DNA from: Olivibacter oleidegradans
Lineage (GTDB): Bacteria > Bacteroidota > Bacteroidia > Sphingobacteriales > Sphingobacteriaceae
Assembly (NCBI RefSeq): GCF_042432805.1
Contig: NZ_JBHLWO010000001.1
Location: 496,001 to 560,000, forward strand
Reading direction: 5' to 3'
Length of the DNA: 64,000 nucleotides
Within the stretch, counting starts at the first letter, position 1. Every line of letters starts with the position of its first letter. Shown here piece by piece: positions 1-8,367 of the stretch. The position numbers were made by a program, and so were the translations under genes. The notes below the pieces were generated by a model. The model was not told the DNA's origin. It did not search any database and worked only from the letters and a program-made list of their open reading frames with translations.

Positions 1-121
1 ACTTCACTCGTGGCAACTGATCAATACTAAAGGATATTCCCTGCATTAGGGCAACCTAAGTGTGCAGTACCGGCTAAAAGATAATTGAGAATTTCTTTTA
101 AAAAAATTGCGTAGCTAAATA

Positions 122-141
122 ACTACACATATATTTGTAGT
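122..141. promoter_or_regulatory. Palindromic operator candidate upstream of the ArsR gene
   Basis: The sequence ACTACACATATATTTGTAGT is a 20-bp inverted repeat with 9 of 10 base pairs matching. Two further imperfect copies of the GTAG/CTAC arms overlap or flank it (111-126 and 136-153), the last one running into the start codon at 153. ArsR-family repressors bind such AT-centred dyads over their own promoter, so autoregulation of the downstream cassette is the natural reading. That is inference; the palindromes themselves are directly visible. Confidence 0.6.
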
Positions 142-152
142 CAAATAGCTAC

Positions 153-479
153 ATGATGAACTTAAGAAGAGACGTATTCCAAGCCATAGCTGATCCAACC
201 AGAAGGGCTATACTTTTATTGCTTGCTTCGCAATCGATGACTGCAGGCACCATCGCTTCCAACTTTGATACCGCCAGGCCGACCGTTTCCAAACATCTTC
301 AAATACTTACAGCGTGCGAATTGCTTGCTCAAGAGCAAAATGGAAGAGAGATTTACTATCACTTAAACCCTCGAAAGATGAAAGAAATTGCGGATTTTAT
401 TGAACAATTCAGGCAATTATGGGAGGATCGATTCGACAAGCTCGAGCATATTATGAAAAACTACAAAATAGATCAATAA
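153..479 (+). CDS. ArsR-family winged-helix transcriptional regulator
   Basis: A 108-residue DNA-binding repressor-type protein. The opening (VFQAIADPTRRAILLLL) and the recognition-helix region around residues 30-55 (ARPTVSKHLQIL) are typical of ArsR/SmtB winged helices, followed by the beta-wing NGREIYYHL. The metal-binding cysteine pair of arsenic or zinc sensors is absent; the only cysteine is C55. It therefore belongs with the non-metal ArsR proteins that partner SRPBCC (AHSA1-like) genes. Tandem ATG codons at 153 and 156 are both possible starts. It is the first gene of a tight plus-strand cassette and ends 5 nt before the SRPBCC gene. The dyad at 122-141 suggests self-repression. The ligand or signal is unknown. 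Confidence 0.9.
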   Translation: MMNLRRDVFQAIADPTRRAILLLLASQSMTAGTIASNFDTARPTVSKHLQILTACELLAQEQNGREIYYHLNPRKMKEIADFIEQFRQLWEDRFDKLEHIMKNYKIDQ

Positions 480-484
480 GAATT

Positions 485-961
485 ATGAAATATAAGACGC
501 AGGTGCATGCCGTAGATGGTAAGCAGGAATTAATGATTACGAGAGAATTTGATTTACCTCTAGAACTTCTTTTTAAGGCTCATGTAGAGCCTGAAATTGT
601 TAAACAGTGGATGGGAACGAATGTACTAAAACTTGAAGGTAAAAAGCATGGTAGTTGGCAATTCGAAACAAGAGATGAGCAGGGAAACGTTCTTTTTCGG
701 GCCAACGGAACAATCCACGCGTTTATTCCAAACCAAAAAATCATACGGACATTCGAAATGGAAAATGCACCTTTTGACGTTCAACTTGAGTTTCTGGAAT
801 TTGAACAACTTACGGTCGACACAAGCAAACTCACGATACACACAATATTTAGATCGGTAGCTCTTCGCGACGAAATGCTAAAGTTACCTTTTGCCCAAGG
901 CATTAACATGGCACATAACCGTCTACAAAACATGGTAAACAAATTAAAACAAGAAAGATGA
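485..961 (+). CDS. SRPBCC (AHSA1-like) domain protein
   Basis: A 158-residue protein of the START/Bet v1-like SRPBCC superfamily, AHSA1 branch. The pattern ITREFDLPLELLFKAHVEP followed by VKQWMG near residues 19-43 is the family's helix-grip entry; no catalytic residues are expected. I chose ATG 485, five bases after the ArsR stop, because an in-frame upstream extension would overlap the repressor gene and add residues lacking family similarity. ArsR-SRPBCC pairs are common in soil bacteria and the SRPBCC partner is thought to bind a hydrophobic ligand. The 3' end overlaps the next gene by 4 nt (ATGA), so the two are probably translationally coupled. The ligand is not predictable from sequence. 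Confidence 0.88.
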   Translation: MKYKTQVHAVDGKQELMITREFDLPLELLFKAHVEPEIVKQWMGTNVLKLEGKKHGSWQFETRDEQGNVLFRANGTIHAFIPNQKIIRTFEMENAPFDVQLEFLEFEQLTVDTSKLTIHTIFRSVALRDEMLKLPFAQGINMAHNRLQNMVNKLKQER

Positions 962-1362
962 ATATGCTAAATCGCTCCGCTGGCAAAGCACGAAAAATTA
1001 CTTATTGGATTGCTACACTTTGGCTTTCATTGGGAATGCTTTCGACCGGAATTGTCCAATTAATGAAAATAAAAGAGGAGGTCGATGTGACATTACATTT
1101 AGGCTATCCGATCTATTTATTAACAATAATAGGTATTTGGAAAATTTTAGGTGTTGTAACGGTGCTTATTCCTAGATTTGCTTTATTAAAGGAATGGGCT
1201 TATGCAGGTTTTTTCTTTGCTATGTCGGGAGCGATATTTTCTCACATAGCATCCGGCGATCCGGTGAAAGAAATATTTCCGCCGCTACTTCTTTTAGTTT
1301 TAACGGTAATATCTTGGTATTTCAGACCGGCGGAGAGAACGCTTGTCACAGCTAACCGATAA
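958..1362 (+). CDS. DoxX-like small integral membrane protein
   Basis: A 134-residue protein with four predicted membrane segments (about 15-35, 48-70, 78-97 and 101-120), typical of the DoxX_2 family. The segment KILGVVTVLIPRFALLKEWAYAGF matches the usual family spacing between helices 2 and 3. It starts inside the stop of the SRPBCC gene (ATGA overlap), so it belongs to the same transcript. DoxX-like proteins are often encoded with ArsR/SRPBCC genes in Bacteroidota and some relatives affect oxidative-stress resistance. No cofactor-binding motif is visible, so the function here remains open. Confidence 0.85.
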   Translation: MNMLNRSAGKARKITYWIATLWLSLGMLSTGIVQLMKIKEEVDVTLHLGYPIYLLTIIGIWKILGVVTVLIPRFALLKEWAYAGFFFAMSGAIFSHIASGDPVKEIFPPLLLLVLTVISWYFRPAERTLVTANR

Positions 1363-1412
1363 TCGAATAGACCTAGTATGCTACCGCAGACTATTAAAAA
1401 ACTAAAAAAAAC

Positions 1413-2012
1413 ATGAATCCTAAAGTTGATTTCTTCTTCAATGAGGAACAAAAGTGGCAAAACGCATTTAAAAGACTAAGAACGATTATACTTGACTGTC
1501 AGCTAAGCGAAGAACTGAAGTGGGGTAATCCTTGTTACACGTTCCGAAACACTTCTCCTGATAACCAAGAAAGAAACATCGTTTTAATCCACGGATTTAA
1601 AGAATATTGCGCCCTTCTGTTTTTCAAAGGAGCTCTCTTGCAGGACATCAACGGCATCTTAATTCAGCAAACAGAAAATGTGCAGGCAGCGCGCCAAATC
1701 CGATTCACGCATGTGCAACAGATAATCGAGATGGAAGCCCTCATAAAGGCTTACATCTATGAAGCGATTGAAGTAGAAAAAGCAGGATTGAAAGTAAATT
1801 TCAAAAAGACTGCGGATTTTACAATCCCGGACGAATTTCTGCATAAGCTAAATAAAACACCGGTTTTGAAAGCTGCATTTGAAGCATTGACGCCAGGCCG
1901 GCAAAGAGCCTATATCTTTCATTTTTCTCAGCCTAAACAGGCGAAGACAAGAGAAGCGAGGATTGAAAAGTGTATACCACTAATACTGGAGGGAAAAGGA
2001 TTAAACGATTAA
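1413..2012 (+). CDS. YdeI/OmpD-associated family protein (DUF1801 plus C-terminal OmdA-like region)
   Basis: A 199-residue soluble protein. The N-terminal part (about residues 10-110) carries the DUF1801 pattern LKWGNPCYTFRN and VLIHGFKEYCALLFFKG. The C-terminal part (about 130-195) has the helical YdeI/OmdA region with FTIPDEFLHKLNKTPVLKAAFEALTPGRQRAYIFHFSQ and the arginine/lysine-rich KTREARIEKC. B. subtilis YdeI is a family member, but a biochemical role is not established. It lies 50 nt after the DoxX-like gene on the same strand, so it may be the fourth gene of the cassette. No signal peptide or transmembrane segment is seen. Confidence 0.85.
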   Translation: MNPKVDFFFNEEQKWQNAFKRLRTIILDCQLSEELKWGNPCYTFRNTSPDNQERNIVLIHGFKEYCALLFFKGALLQDINGILIQQTENVQAARQIRFTHVQQIIEMEALIKAYIYEAIEVEKAGLKVNFKKTADFTIPDEFLHKLNKTPVLKAAFEALTPGRQRAYIFHFSQPKQAKTREARIEKCIPLILEGKGLND

Positions 2013-2086
2013 TATGTTGGTTTGATGCTTTCTGAAGTCGTAAACTAAATCATCTTAATTGAACTGAATAACAAAGCAAAAATAAT

Positions 2087-2653
2087 ATGGCAAATAATAC
2101 AAAGAGGTTGTCTAAAGAGCAATCTGAAGAGCTATTCAAGACATTGAAAATGCGCTTTGAAAAAAATATGCAACGTCATAAGAATCTTGACTGGACAAAA
2201 ATACAGGCACGATTGGAGGGAAATCCTGAAAAGCTCTGGTCTCTACATGAAATGGAAGTGACCGAAGGTGAACCGGACGTTGTCGGCTTAGATCAAACTA
2301 CAGATGAATACATCTTTTTTGATTGTTCAGCGGAAAGCCCAAAGGGGCGTCGAAGCATTTGCTATGACCGCGTCGCACTGGATTCAAGAAAAGAACATAA
2401 ACCGAAAAATAGCGCGATGGATATGGCTGCTGAAATGGGTATTGAAATGTTAACGGAAGAACAGTATCGCTCCTTACAGGAGCTTGGAAAGTTCGACATG
2501 AAGACATCCAGCTGGATAATAACACCCGAAAATATTCGAAAACTTGGCGGTGCTCTTTTTTGCGATCGTCGGTATGACCATGTCTTTGTATATCACAATG
2601 GTGCCGACTCTTATTATGCTGCTAGGGGTTTTCGTGGTTCGCTTAGGATCTAA
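2087..2653 (+). CDS. DUF4256 domain-containing protein
   Basis: A 188-residue cytoplasmic protein that matches the DUF4256 family over its whole length. Recognisable segments are the W-x-K-I-x-x-x-L start near residue 36, the central FFDCSAESPKGRRSICYDR and the C-terminal GALFCDRRYDHVFVYHNGADSYYAARGFRG. There is no signal peptide. Family members have no established function. It starts 74 nt after the YdeI-like gene and could be the last gene of the same unit or separate. A GC-rich hairpin lies 48 nt after the stop. Confidence 0.85.
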   Translation: MANNTKRLSKEQSEELFKTLKMRFEKNMQRHKNLDWTKIQARLEGNPEKLWSLHEMEVTEGEPDVVGLDQTTDEYIFFDCSAESPKGRRSICYDRVALDSRKEHKPKNSAMDMAAEMGIEMLTEEQYRSLQELGKFDMKTSSWIITPENIRKLGGALFCDRRYDHVFVYHNGADSYYAARGFRGSLRI

Positions 2654-2701
2654 TTTGATTTAGAGGGCAAATATTAGACCTAAACAAAACTAAACAAAAT
2701 A

Positions 2702-2723
2702 AACCCCGGCACTAGCCGGGGTT
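2702..2723. terminator. Strong hairpin between DUF4256 gene and vsr
   Basis: Nine paired bases, AACCCCGGC and GCCGGGGTT, around the loop ACTA. On the plus strand no T-run follows. On the minus strand the hairpin is followed by a T-rich stretch (TTATTTTGTTTAG), so it fits better as the terminator of the converging vsr gene and may serve both directions. Confidence 0.45.
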
Positions 2724-2858
2724 CGAAACAAGTACATATAAATATTTAATATATTATTTTAACGTTTATCTTTTTAAATTGGTATCACTAAGATTAAAAT
2801 CCGCGAGGAATACCATCTGCGTCTTGTAACCGTAAACTCATAAATTGAATTACTCGGA

Positions 2859-3347
2859 TCAAGGTATTTTAATCTCTCTGGCCGTTTCTACATAAAGCAT
2901 AATCTGATTGACAACCCGTGGTAGATTTCTTTTCACTTCGTCTGACCAAAAACGAAAAACAGTATAGCCCATTTCTCTAAGCTTTTCATGATTGATACGG
3001 TCTTTCTGCATGTTACGTTCAATTTTGGGTATCCAGAATGCCTTGTTGCTTTTAATTTGATGTTTGTTCTTTTCCCAATTATAACCATGCCAAAATTCAC
3101 CGTCAACAAAAATTGCCAATTTGTATTTTTTTATAACGATATCGGGTTTGCCGGGTAAGGCCTTATCATGTAATCTAAAACGCAGATTTTTGGCCCAAAG
3201 CGCACGACGCAGCGTCAACTCCGGTTTAGAGTTTTTGCCTTTCACACGCGACATGTTGTAACTACGCTGCTTCGTAGTATAAAAGCCGGCCGCCTCTTCA
3301 AAACGTGGCACCTTAATGGGATCTTCGCCTGCGGGATGAAATACCAT
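2859..3347 (-). CDS. vsr: Vsr-type very short patch repair endonuclease
   Basis: A 162-residue nuclease of the Vsr/EndA-like PD-(D/E)XK superfamily that nicks beside T:G mismatches. Family motifs in order: RSYNMSRVKGKNSKPE at the N-terminal helix, FRLHDKALPGKPDIV holding the catalytic Asp, IFVDGEFWHG holding the active-site histidine motif, and FWIPKIERNMQKDRINHEKL, then GYTVFRFW. I use ATG 3347. The frame stays open for 40 codons further upstream, but that part lacks family similarity, and a -7 box lies 5 nt before this ATG. No cytosine methyltransferase gene is near, so the usual dcm partner is missing from the window. Compared with E. coli Vsr, the zinc-binding cysteines are not conserved. 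Confidence 0.88.
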   Translation of the reverse strand: MVFHPAGEDPIKVPRFEEAAGFYTTKQRSYNMSRVKGKNSKPELTLRRALWAKNLRFRLHDKALPGKPDIVIKKYKLAIFVDGEFWHGYNWEKNKHQIKSNKAFWIPKIERNMQKDRINHEKLREMGYTVFRFWSDEVKRNLPRVVNQIMLYVETAREIKIP

Positions 3348-3820
3348 AACACAAAGATAACACTCTTTAATGAGGCTTGTTTTAAGGCTGTCTATTACAA
3401 TGTACATGCGTAAGAATCGCTGGTGCCACTTACTGGAGCGGGGGCTTGGGCCTTCTTGAATTTCCATTAGGTATCGTCATGATTTTTCTGTCATATAAAG
3501 GACTTAAGAATTACAATTACATTGCTATTAGACGGCTAGTTCATACTATTTACGACTTGCTCCATCATTTTTACGGAAATCCCATTGTCCCTATGTCACC
3601 AAGCTCATCAGCAGGGTGTGCCGTATGCGATCCAGTGCTCGCTATCTGGTTCTTTATGAGCGCTCCCTCCGTTTTCGAGCTTTTCAAAAAGAGAACATTT
3701 GTAGAACTCCAATAACGTTATCGCATGTATCATTTTATTATTGGAAGGCATTTATGGCAATTTTTAAAACCGTTTGCTAAGTAGCGCGTTACTTCAGTAG
3801 AACATATAAACCGAGCACTA
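3348..3820. other. Intergenic stretch without a supported gene
   Basis: These 473 bases separate the divergent vsr and lipoprotein genes. A plus-strand frame of 89 codons (3446-3715) starts with TTG, has no recognisable family, and overlaps the region just upstream of vsr. The minus strand across 3600-3715 has a frame without a start codon. Either could be the remnant of a decayed gene, but nothing supports a working product. Confidence 0.4.
3352..3359 (-). promoter_or_regulatory. TAnnTTTG -7 box of the vsr gene
   Basis: TATCTTTG on the minus strand matches the Bacteroidota -7 consensus exactly and ends 5 nt before the vsr start codon, which would give a leaderless or nearly leaderless transcript. 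I see no clear -33 TTTG element. Confidence 0.4.
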
Positions 3821-4465
3821 ATGGCATCACACAAATTGTTTATCTTCCATCTTTTATCGTTGATCATTTTTTTTCACGCCGCCTGTTCGAACGGCAAGGA
3901 TCCGGAAAAATATATAGGCTTTTGGCTAGACCCGGGCGATGAGTTGGCGATACCGACAGAAATTAAGCAAAAAAATGGGAGGCTTTATATCGTGATGAAT
4001 GTTAATGGTGAACAGACTGAATTACCGGCTATGTTTGATCGGGAGGGAAAATCTATCCTTGCCAAACTACCGATGCCTACCGGTAATTTGGTCGATGTGA
4101 AAGCACGTTATCTAAGTGAAAGCAAGCGCCTGCAAATAGATATCGCCGGTATGTCAAACGAACTTTCCAAAATATCTGAAGCGGTGGCAACTGAGCGCAA
4201 AAAAAAGATAAACGAATTTTATGATCCAAGCTTCTTCGTAGGTAAATGGATTGACATAAAAACAACCAATCCGGATTCCATTGAAATTTCGAAGCAAGAC
4301 GACCAGTACTTTCTTAAAACAAAACTCGATAGCACTGAAATACGCTATAATAAGCGTTTTTTTGAATGGTTTTACATGGGTAATCCCAATACGATACGTC
4401 GATTGAAAAACGGAAATATCGAATGGTCTATCGGTGCTTTACGTACGGAATATAGAAGACTGTGA
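3821..4465 (+). CDS. Putative lipoprotein with a duplicated lipocalin-like segment
   Basis: A 214-residue protein that begins with a lipoprotein signal peptide (hydrophobic core LLSLIIFFHAA, lipobox ending at C22), so it is probably anchored in the outer or inner membrane facing the periplasm. I see two related halves: residues about 31-72 (YIGFWLD, then an IPTEIKQKNGRLYIVMNVNG strand pair) and about 139-180 (FVGKWID, then SIEISKQDDQYFLKTKLDS). Both look like the GxW start and first strands of a lipocalin/YD-type beta barrel. I do not recognise a named family. It stands alone between vsr and the permease gene and its function is unknown. Confidence 0.75.
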   Translation: MASHKLFIFHLLSLIIFFHAACSNGKDPEKYIGFWLDPGDELAIPTEIKQKNGRLYIVMNVNGEQTELPAMFDREGKSILAKLPMPTGNLVDVKARYLSESKRLQIDIAGMSNELSKISEAVATERKKKINEFYDPSFFVGKWIDIKTTNPDSIEISKQDDQYFLKTKLDSTEIRYNKRFFEWFYMGNPNTIRRLKNGNIEWSIGALRTEYRRL

Positions 4466-4659
4466 TTAACTACTCCAAATTTAAATTATGATCATTTTCG
4501 AACGCCAGTGTTCATAATCGAACAGTGATAGAGAATTAAAATCGTTAGCAAACACAAAAAAAATGCGCTTTTAAAGGTGGCAAGCTTCTTGGTAGGTATC
4601 GGTTACACCCCTACTTTTAATGCGATGGTGTTGAACCAGTAGGCAGATTTATTTGTAAA

Positions 4660-7110
4660 ATGATCAATAATACCCTGAAAATTGCCCTGCGCCATTTATG
4701 GCGCAATCGCCTTTTTACTACTTTAAATGTTTTCGGCCTGTGTATCAGCATCTCCGCTTGCTGGATTATATATCGTATTATTGGTTACGAATTCAGCTAT
4801 GATGCACAACTCCCTAACAAGGAACATATCTACAAAGTTATTTCCTCTTTCGTTTCTGAAGATAAAACTTCAAAAATGGGGGGCGTGGCGGCACCCTTAT
4901 ACCAAGGAATCCAGGAAGAAATTACCGGATTGGAGCACGTAGTTCCCGTATTCTTTCAGGGAATTAATCGCGCGGAAACGCAGCGGAATGGAGAAAAGTT
5001 TACATTAGAGGACCCACAGCATGTCGCAGCAACGAATAACCAATACTTTCAAATGTTGCCCTATAATTGGTTAGCAGGCGACAAAGTAACGGCCTTAACA
5101 GATCCAAAAAGTGTTGTCCTTACCGAGCGTCGTGCAAAGGAATATTTTCCAAATGCAAAACCGGAAGATATGTTACATCAAACGATTACTTATTATGGGC
5201 GGGATACTGTACAACGAACGGTAACCGGCATCGTATCCGATTTTAATAAACCTTCCGAATTTATCGCGGAGGAAATGATTGCCCTGCCTGGAAAAGTTTA
5301 TGAAAGCTACATGTGGACAAACACAAATGGAGGTGATCGTCTTTATCTACAATTCAAAAAAGATGCAAATGTAATCGCCAAGCTCAAGCAGATTAACGAG
5401 CTTGATAAAAGACATTGGAAAGCTTTTGCAGATGAACGGGGAAGTGAATTAAAGAAAACCAAATCGTATGAATTATTACCTATACAAGAGGTGCATTTTG
5501 CAACTGATGTAAGCGATTATGGTATTAGTAAAACCAGTAAACCGGTCATGTTTGGACTAGTAGGCATCGGTGTTTTTTTATTGATACTTGCCTGCATCAA
5601 CTATATCAATACAAGCGTTGCCCAAATGCCGCAACGGGGAAAGGAAATAGGAGTGCGAAAGACCTTGGGAAGCAGTAAATGGCATTTGATGAACCAATTT
5701 TTAGTGGAAACGCTGTTGACTACATTTATAGCGTCGATATTGGCGTTTGCTTTCGGCAAAATCGGATTTTCAATATTAAAGGAGCTTATTCCTACAGGAG
5801 TTACCTTTAGCGGCGAACCTCATGTATTCCCGCTATTCGTATGCATCATTATAATACTAATAACATGTTTAGCGGGCCTTTATCCAAGCTGGCTTATCAC
5901 GAGGGTAAAAACAGTGGAAGTGTTTAAAAATTCCTTCACTGTGATCCGCTCGGGCTCGCGATTCAGCTTACAACAGGCATTAATTATATTTCAGTTTGCC
6001 ATTGCCATGGTGTTTATTATCTGTACCATTATTGTCGGCGCACAATTGCGCCATACGTTGAAAGCAGACATGGGATTTAATAAAGAAGCCATCGTGCTGA
6101 TTGATATACCCTGGAAATATCTTGGTGATGCTCGTTATAGCAATAAGCAATTTACGTTGTTCTCTGAACTACGCAAACAACCAGGCATCAAATCTGTAGC
6201 CTTAGGTATCCCGCCCCTTTCCTCCGGGTATTCGTCCAGTCCTTTCCAGACTGCAGTGGATGGCAAAGACTTAAACATGATAAAAATGTTTAAAAAGAAC
6301 ATAGATACAGCGTACCTCCGACTTTATCAAATGCAACTCGTTGCAGGAAGAAATATACTTCCTTCTGATACGATCAGCGAATTTGTGATTAACGAGGCCG
6401 CTGTTAAGGCTTTTGGCTTTCCTTCTCCCAAAGAGGCTCTCGGTAAAATGATCAATCAGTTAGGCAACACCAAACATGCTATTGTAGGTGTCGTGAAAGA
6501 CTTTCATACACAAGATTTTTATACTTCAATAGAGCCTTTGGTCATGATGTCAGACAAGTCAAGCCTGTCTACATTGAATATTAAATTAGATACAGAGAAT
6601 ACGGATCAATGGCAAGCAACGCTTAAAGCAATTGAACATCAGTGGCGTAACTTCTATCCACCTGAAGGTTTTCGATACACCTTTTATGATGAAACAATCG
6701 AGGCCATGTACAAACAAGAAAGGCAAATTGCTAAACTTATTAACCTAGCGATGGCGATAACACTCTTCATCAGTTGTCTTGGCTTATTTGGCTTGGTTAC
6801 GTTGACTGCTTTCCAGCGCACAAAGGAAATTGGCATACGAAAAGTGTTAGGTGCAACGGCCATGGGCATAGTAACCATGTTATCGAAGGATTTTATAAAG
6901 CTTGTAGTAATTGCCCTAATTGTGGCGTCGCCCGTTGCCTGGTGGGCGATGAATAAATGGTTAGAAAACTTTGTCTATAAAATTAATATTGAATGGTGGA
7001 TGTTTGTGGTAGCAGCCGCTTCGGCAATCACCATCGCTTTGCTGACGGTTAGTTGGCAGGCCATCCGTGCAGCCCTTGTCAATCCGGTAGATAGTTTAAG
7101 GAATGAATGA
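4660..7110 (+). CDS. ABC transporter permease, MacB/FtsX-type with two permease domains
   Basis: An 816-residue inner-membrane protein. Order: short cytoplasmic start (TLKIALRHLWRNRLFTTLNVFG), TM1 about 20-41, a periplasmic MacB-type domain to about 285, three helices (295-317, 348-366, 388-411), a second signal-anchor helix 440-462, a second periplasmic domain to about 690, and three C-terminal helices (695-718, 748-768, 778-800). The repeated FtsX signature KEIGVRKTLGSS and KEIGIRKVLGAT follows TM2 and TM6. No ATPase gene is adjacent, as is usual for this large Bacteroidota paralogue group. The following LytS/LytTR pair may control it. The substrate is unknown; relatives act in peptide export or envelope stress. 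Confidence 0.9.
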   Translation: MINNTLKIALRHLWRNRLFTTLNVFGLCISISACWIIYRIIGYEFSYDAQLPNKEHIYKVISSFVSEDKTSKMGGVAAPLYQGIQEEITGLEHVVPVFFQGINRAETQRNGEKFTLEDPQHVAATNNQYFQMLPYNWLAGDKVTALTDPKSVVLTERRAKEYFPNAKPEDMLHQTITYYGRDTVQRTVTGIVSDFNKPSEFIAEEMIALPGKVYESYMWTNTNGGDRLYLQFKKDANVIAKLKQINELDKRHWKAFADERGSELKKTKSYELLPIQEVHFATDVSDYGISKTSKPVMFGLVGIGVFLLILACINYINTSVAQMPQRGKEIGVRKTLGSSKWHLMNQFLVETLLTTFIASILAFAFGKIGFSILKELIPTGVTFSGEPHVFPLFVCIIIILITCLAGLYPSWLITRVKTVEVFKNSFTVIRSGSRFSLQQALIIFQFAIAMVFIICTIIVGAQLRHTLKADMGFNKEAIVLIDIPWKYLGDARYSNKQFTLFSELRKQPGIKSVALGIPPLSSGYSSSPFQTAVDGKDLNMIKMFKKNIDTAYLRLYQMQLVAGRNILPSDTISEFVINEAAVKAFGFPSPKEALGKMINQLGNTKHAIVGVVKDFHTQDFYTSIEPLVMMSDKSSLSTLNIKLDTENTDQWQATLKAIEHQWRNFYPPEGFRYTFYDETIEAMYKQERQIAKLINLAMAITLFISCLGLFGLVTLTAFQRTKEIGIRKVLGATAMGIVTMLSKDFIKLVVIALIVASPVAWWAMNKWLENFVYKINIEWWMFVVAAASAITIALLTVSWQAIRAALVNPVDSLRNE

Positions 7111-7148
7111 CTATATTTAATTGCCTCGCCTAAATCTATGTAATCACC

Positions 7149-7173
7149 TCGGGTAACACCTCTCCTTACCCGA
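7149..7173. other. Inverted repeat between permease and sensor kinase genes
   Basis: TCGGGTAA and TTACCCGA form a perfect 8-bp stem around a 9-nt loop, 38 nt after the permease stop. No T-run follows, so it is either a weak terminator or a binding site just upstream of the -7 box at 7181. Confidence 0.4.
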
Positions 7174-7180
7174 CGGGGCC

Positions 7181-7188
7181 TATCTTTG
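7181..7188 (+). promoter_or_regulatory. TAnnTTTG -7 box of the LytS/LytTR pair
   Basis: TATCTTTG lies about 100 nt upstream of the kinase start. It matches the Bacteroidota -7 element exactly; a -33 element is not evident. Confidence 0.4.
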
Positions 7189-7233
7189 AGCTGTCAGTGG
7201 ATATTGTCAGCTTGTTTTAGCAATTTTATGTAA

Positions 7234-7251
7234 ATTGGCATCGATGCCAAT
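7234..7251. promoter_or_regulatory. Perfect 18-bp palindrome in the kinase leader
   Basis: ATTGGCATCGATGCCAAT is fully self-complementary and sits 36 nt before the kinase start and downstream of the -7 box. It could be a repressor site or a transcript hairpin covering the leader. LytTR proteins usually bind direct repeats, so a different regulator is likelier. Confidence 0.5.
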
Positions 7252-7287
7252 GGAAATTTGCATTTCAATAAACATCGGACACCTAAA

Positions 7288-8367
7288 ATGATTTTTGCAA
7301 CAGATTTTTTGCGCAAGAGAAAAGTGGTGCTTTGGCATATCGTAGGCTGGTTTATCCTGATCGCTTATGAGGTAAGTTTTATAGTGGCGTTGAAGGTGGG
7401 GTTAACGCTTGGCAGAGCTTTGTGTTCGTATAGTCTCGCTATCGCATTATTTTATTTCCATGCCCATTGGGTATTAACCAGAAAAAACAAATACTGGCTG
7501 TTTTTCCTTATACCGATCGAAATCATCGCCTATTATACAATTCAGACACTTTTCCTTTATTTAGGAGTCGATACTGAAAACAGCGGCCGTTATAATTTCG
7601 AAACCCTATTGATTAAACATAGTTATCGCGCCCTTTTCTTTATAATGCTGAGCACAGTATATTGGATTTTTATTAATGCGCTGCAGAAGCACCGACAAGT
7701 AGCGAAATTAGAACAAGAACGTGCTGAAAATGAGCAAAAACAGGCAGAACTGAAAATGAAATTAATAAAATCACAAAATGCTAAACTGCGTACGCAAATT
7801 GAACCGCATTTCATTTTCAACACCATGAACTTCATCTATGATGCAGTAGAAGGCGTATCAGAAAAAGCAGGCGAGGCAGTTTTGCTCTTGTCGGAGATCA
7901 TGCGCTATACCTTGCAGAAAACAGATGATGACCATGAGGTACCGCTTCAGATGGAACTGGAGAACATCCGAAATCTCATTAGAATAAACCACATAAGAAC
8001 CAATGGCAAGTTAAATATCACCCTAGAAATCAATTTGGTAGACTATGACCTGAATGAATTAAAAATTCTTCCTCTTTTGTTTACTACCTTTGTGGAGAAC
8101 ATGTATAAACATGGCGATTTAACGGACCACCAGGCTCCCGGTATTGTTTACGTAATTGCCGAACATGGTGAACTTGTATTTAAAACCTGGAATAAAAAAC
8201 GTACACATATGCCTGTTCAGGGGACTTTCGTCGGCATTTCAAATGCGCGCGAAAGACTGCAAAGCTTTTACAATGACCGTTTTAGCCTATCCATTGAAAA
8301 CAGAGTTCATGACTTCTTGATTGAGCTCAAAACTAGATATGCGCATGATACGTTGTTATGTAGTTGA
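7288..8367 (+). CDS. LytS-type sensor histidine kinase
   Basis: A 359-residue membrane kinase of the His_kinase (LytS/YehU) class. Four N-terminal membrane helices (about 12-35, 40-60, 70-95, 112-132) are followed by a coiled coil (135-170), then the H-box LRTQIEPHFIFNTMNF with H174 as the phosphorylation site. The ATPase part shows the N-box ENMYKHG at 270-276 and the G-box VGISNARERL. An in-frame TTG 30 nt earlier is possible, but ATG 7288 gives the normal length. The response regulator gene overlaps its 3' end. It lies just after the FtsX-type permease, a common Bacteroidota arrangement that suggests control of envelope transport. Confidence 0.9.
   Translation: MIFATDFLRKRKVVLWHIVGWFILIAYEVSFIVALKVGLTLGRALCSYSLAIALFYFHAHWVLTRKNKYWLFFLIPIEIIAYYTIQTLFLYLGVDTENSGRYNFETLLIKHSYRALFFIMLSTVYWIFINALQKHRQVAKLEQERAENEQKQAELKMKLIKSQNAKLRTQIEPHFIFNTMNFIYDAVEGVSEKAGEAVLLLSEIMRYTLQKTDDDHEVPLQMELENIRNLIRINHIRTNGKLNITLEINLVDYDLNELKILPLLFTTFVENMYKHGDLTDHQAPGIVYVIAEHGELVFKTWNKKRTHMPVQGTFVGISNARERLQSFYNDRFSLSIENRVHDFLIELKTRYAHDTLLCS

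Noticed and set aside
2702..2735. tRNA-like T-arm (GGTTCGAAAC) in the 2.7 kb hairpin
   Set aside because: No acceptor stem, D-arm or anticodon arm can be drawn around it; the simple hairpin reading is sufficient.
3446..3715. 89-codon plus-strand open frame
   Set aside because: Begins with TTG, has no recognisable family or signal, and shows no upstream promoter or translation signal. Treated as non-coding.
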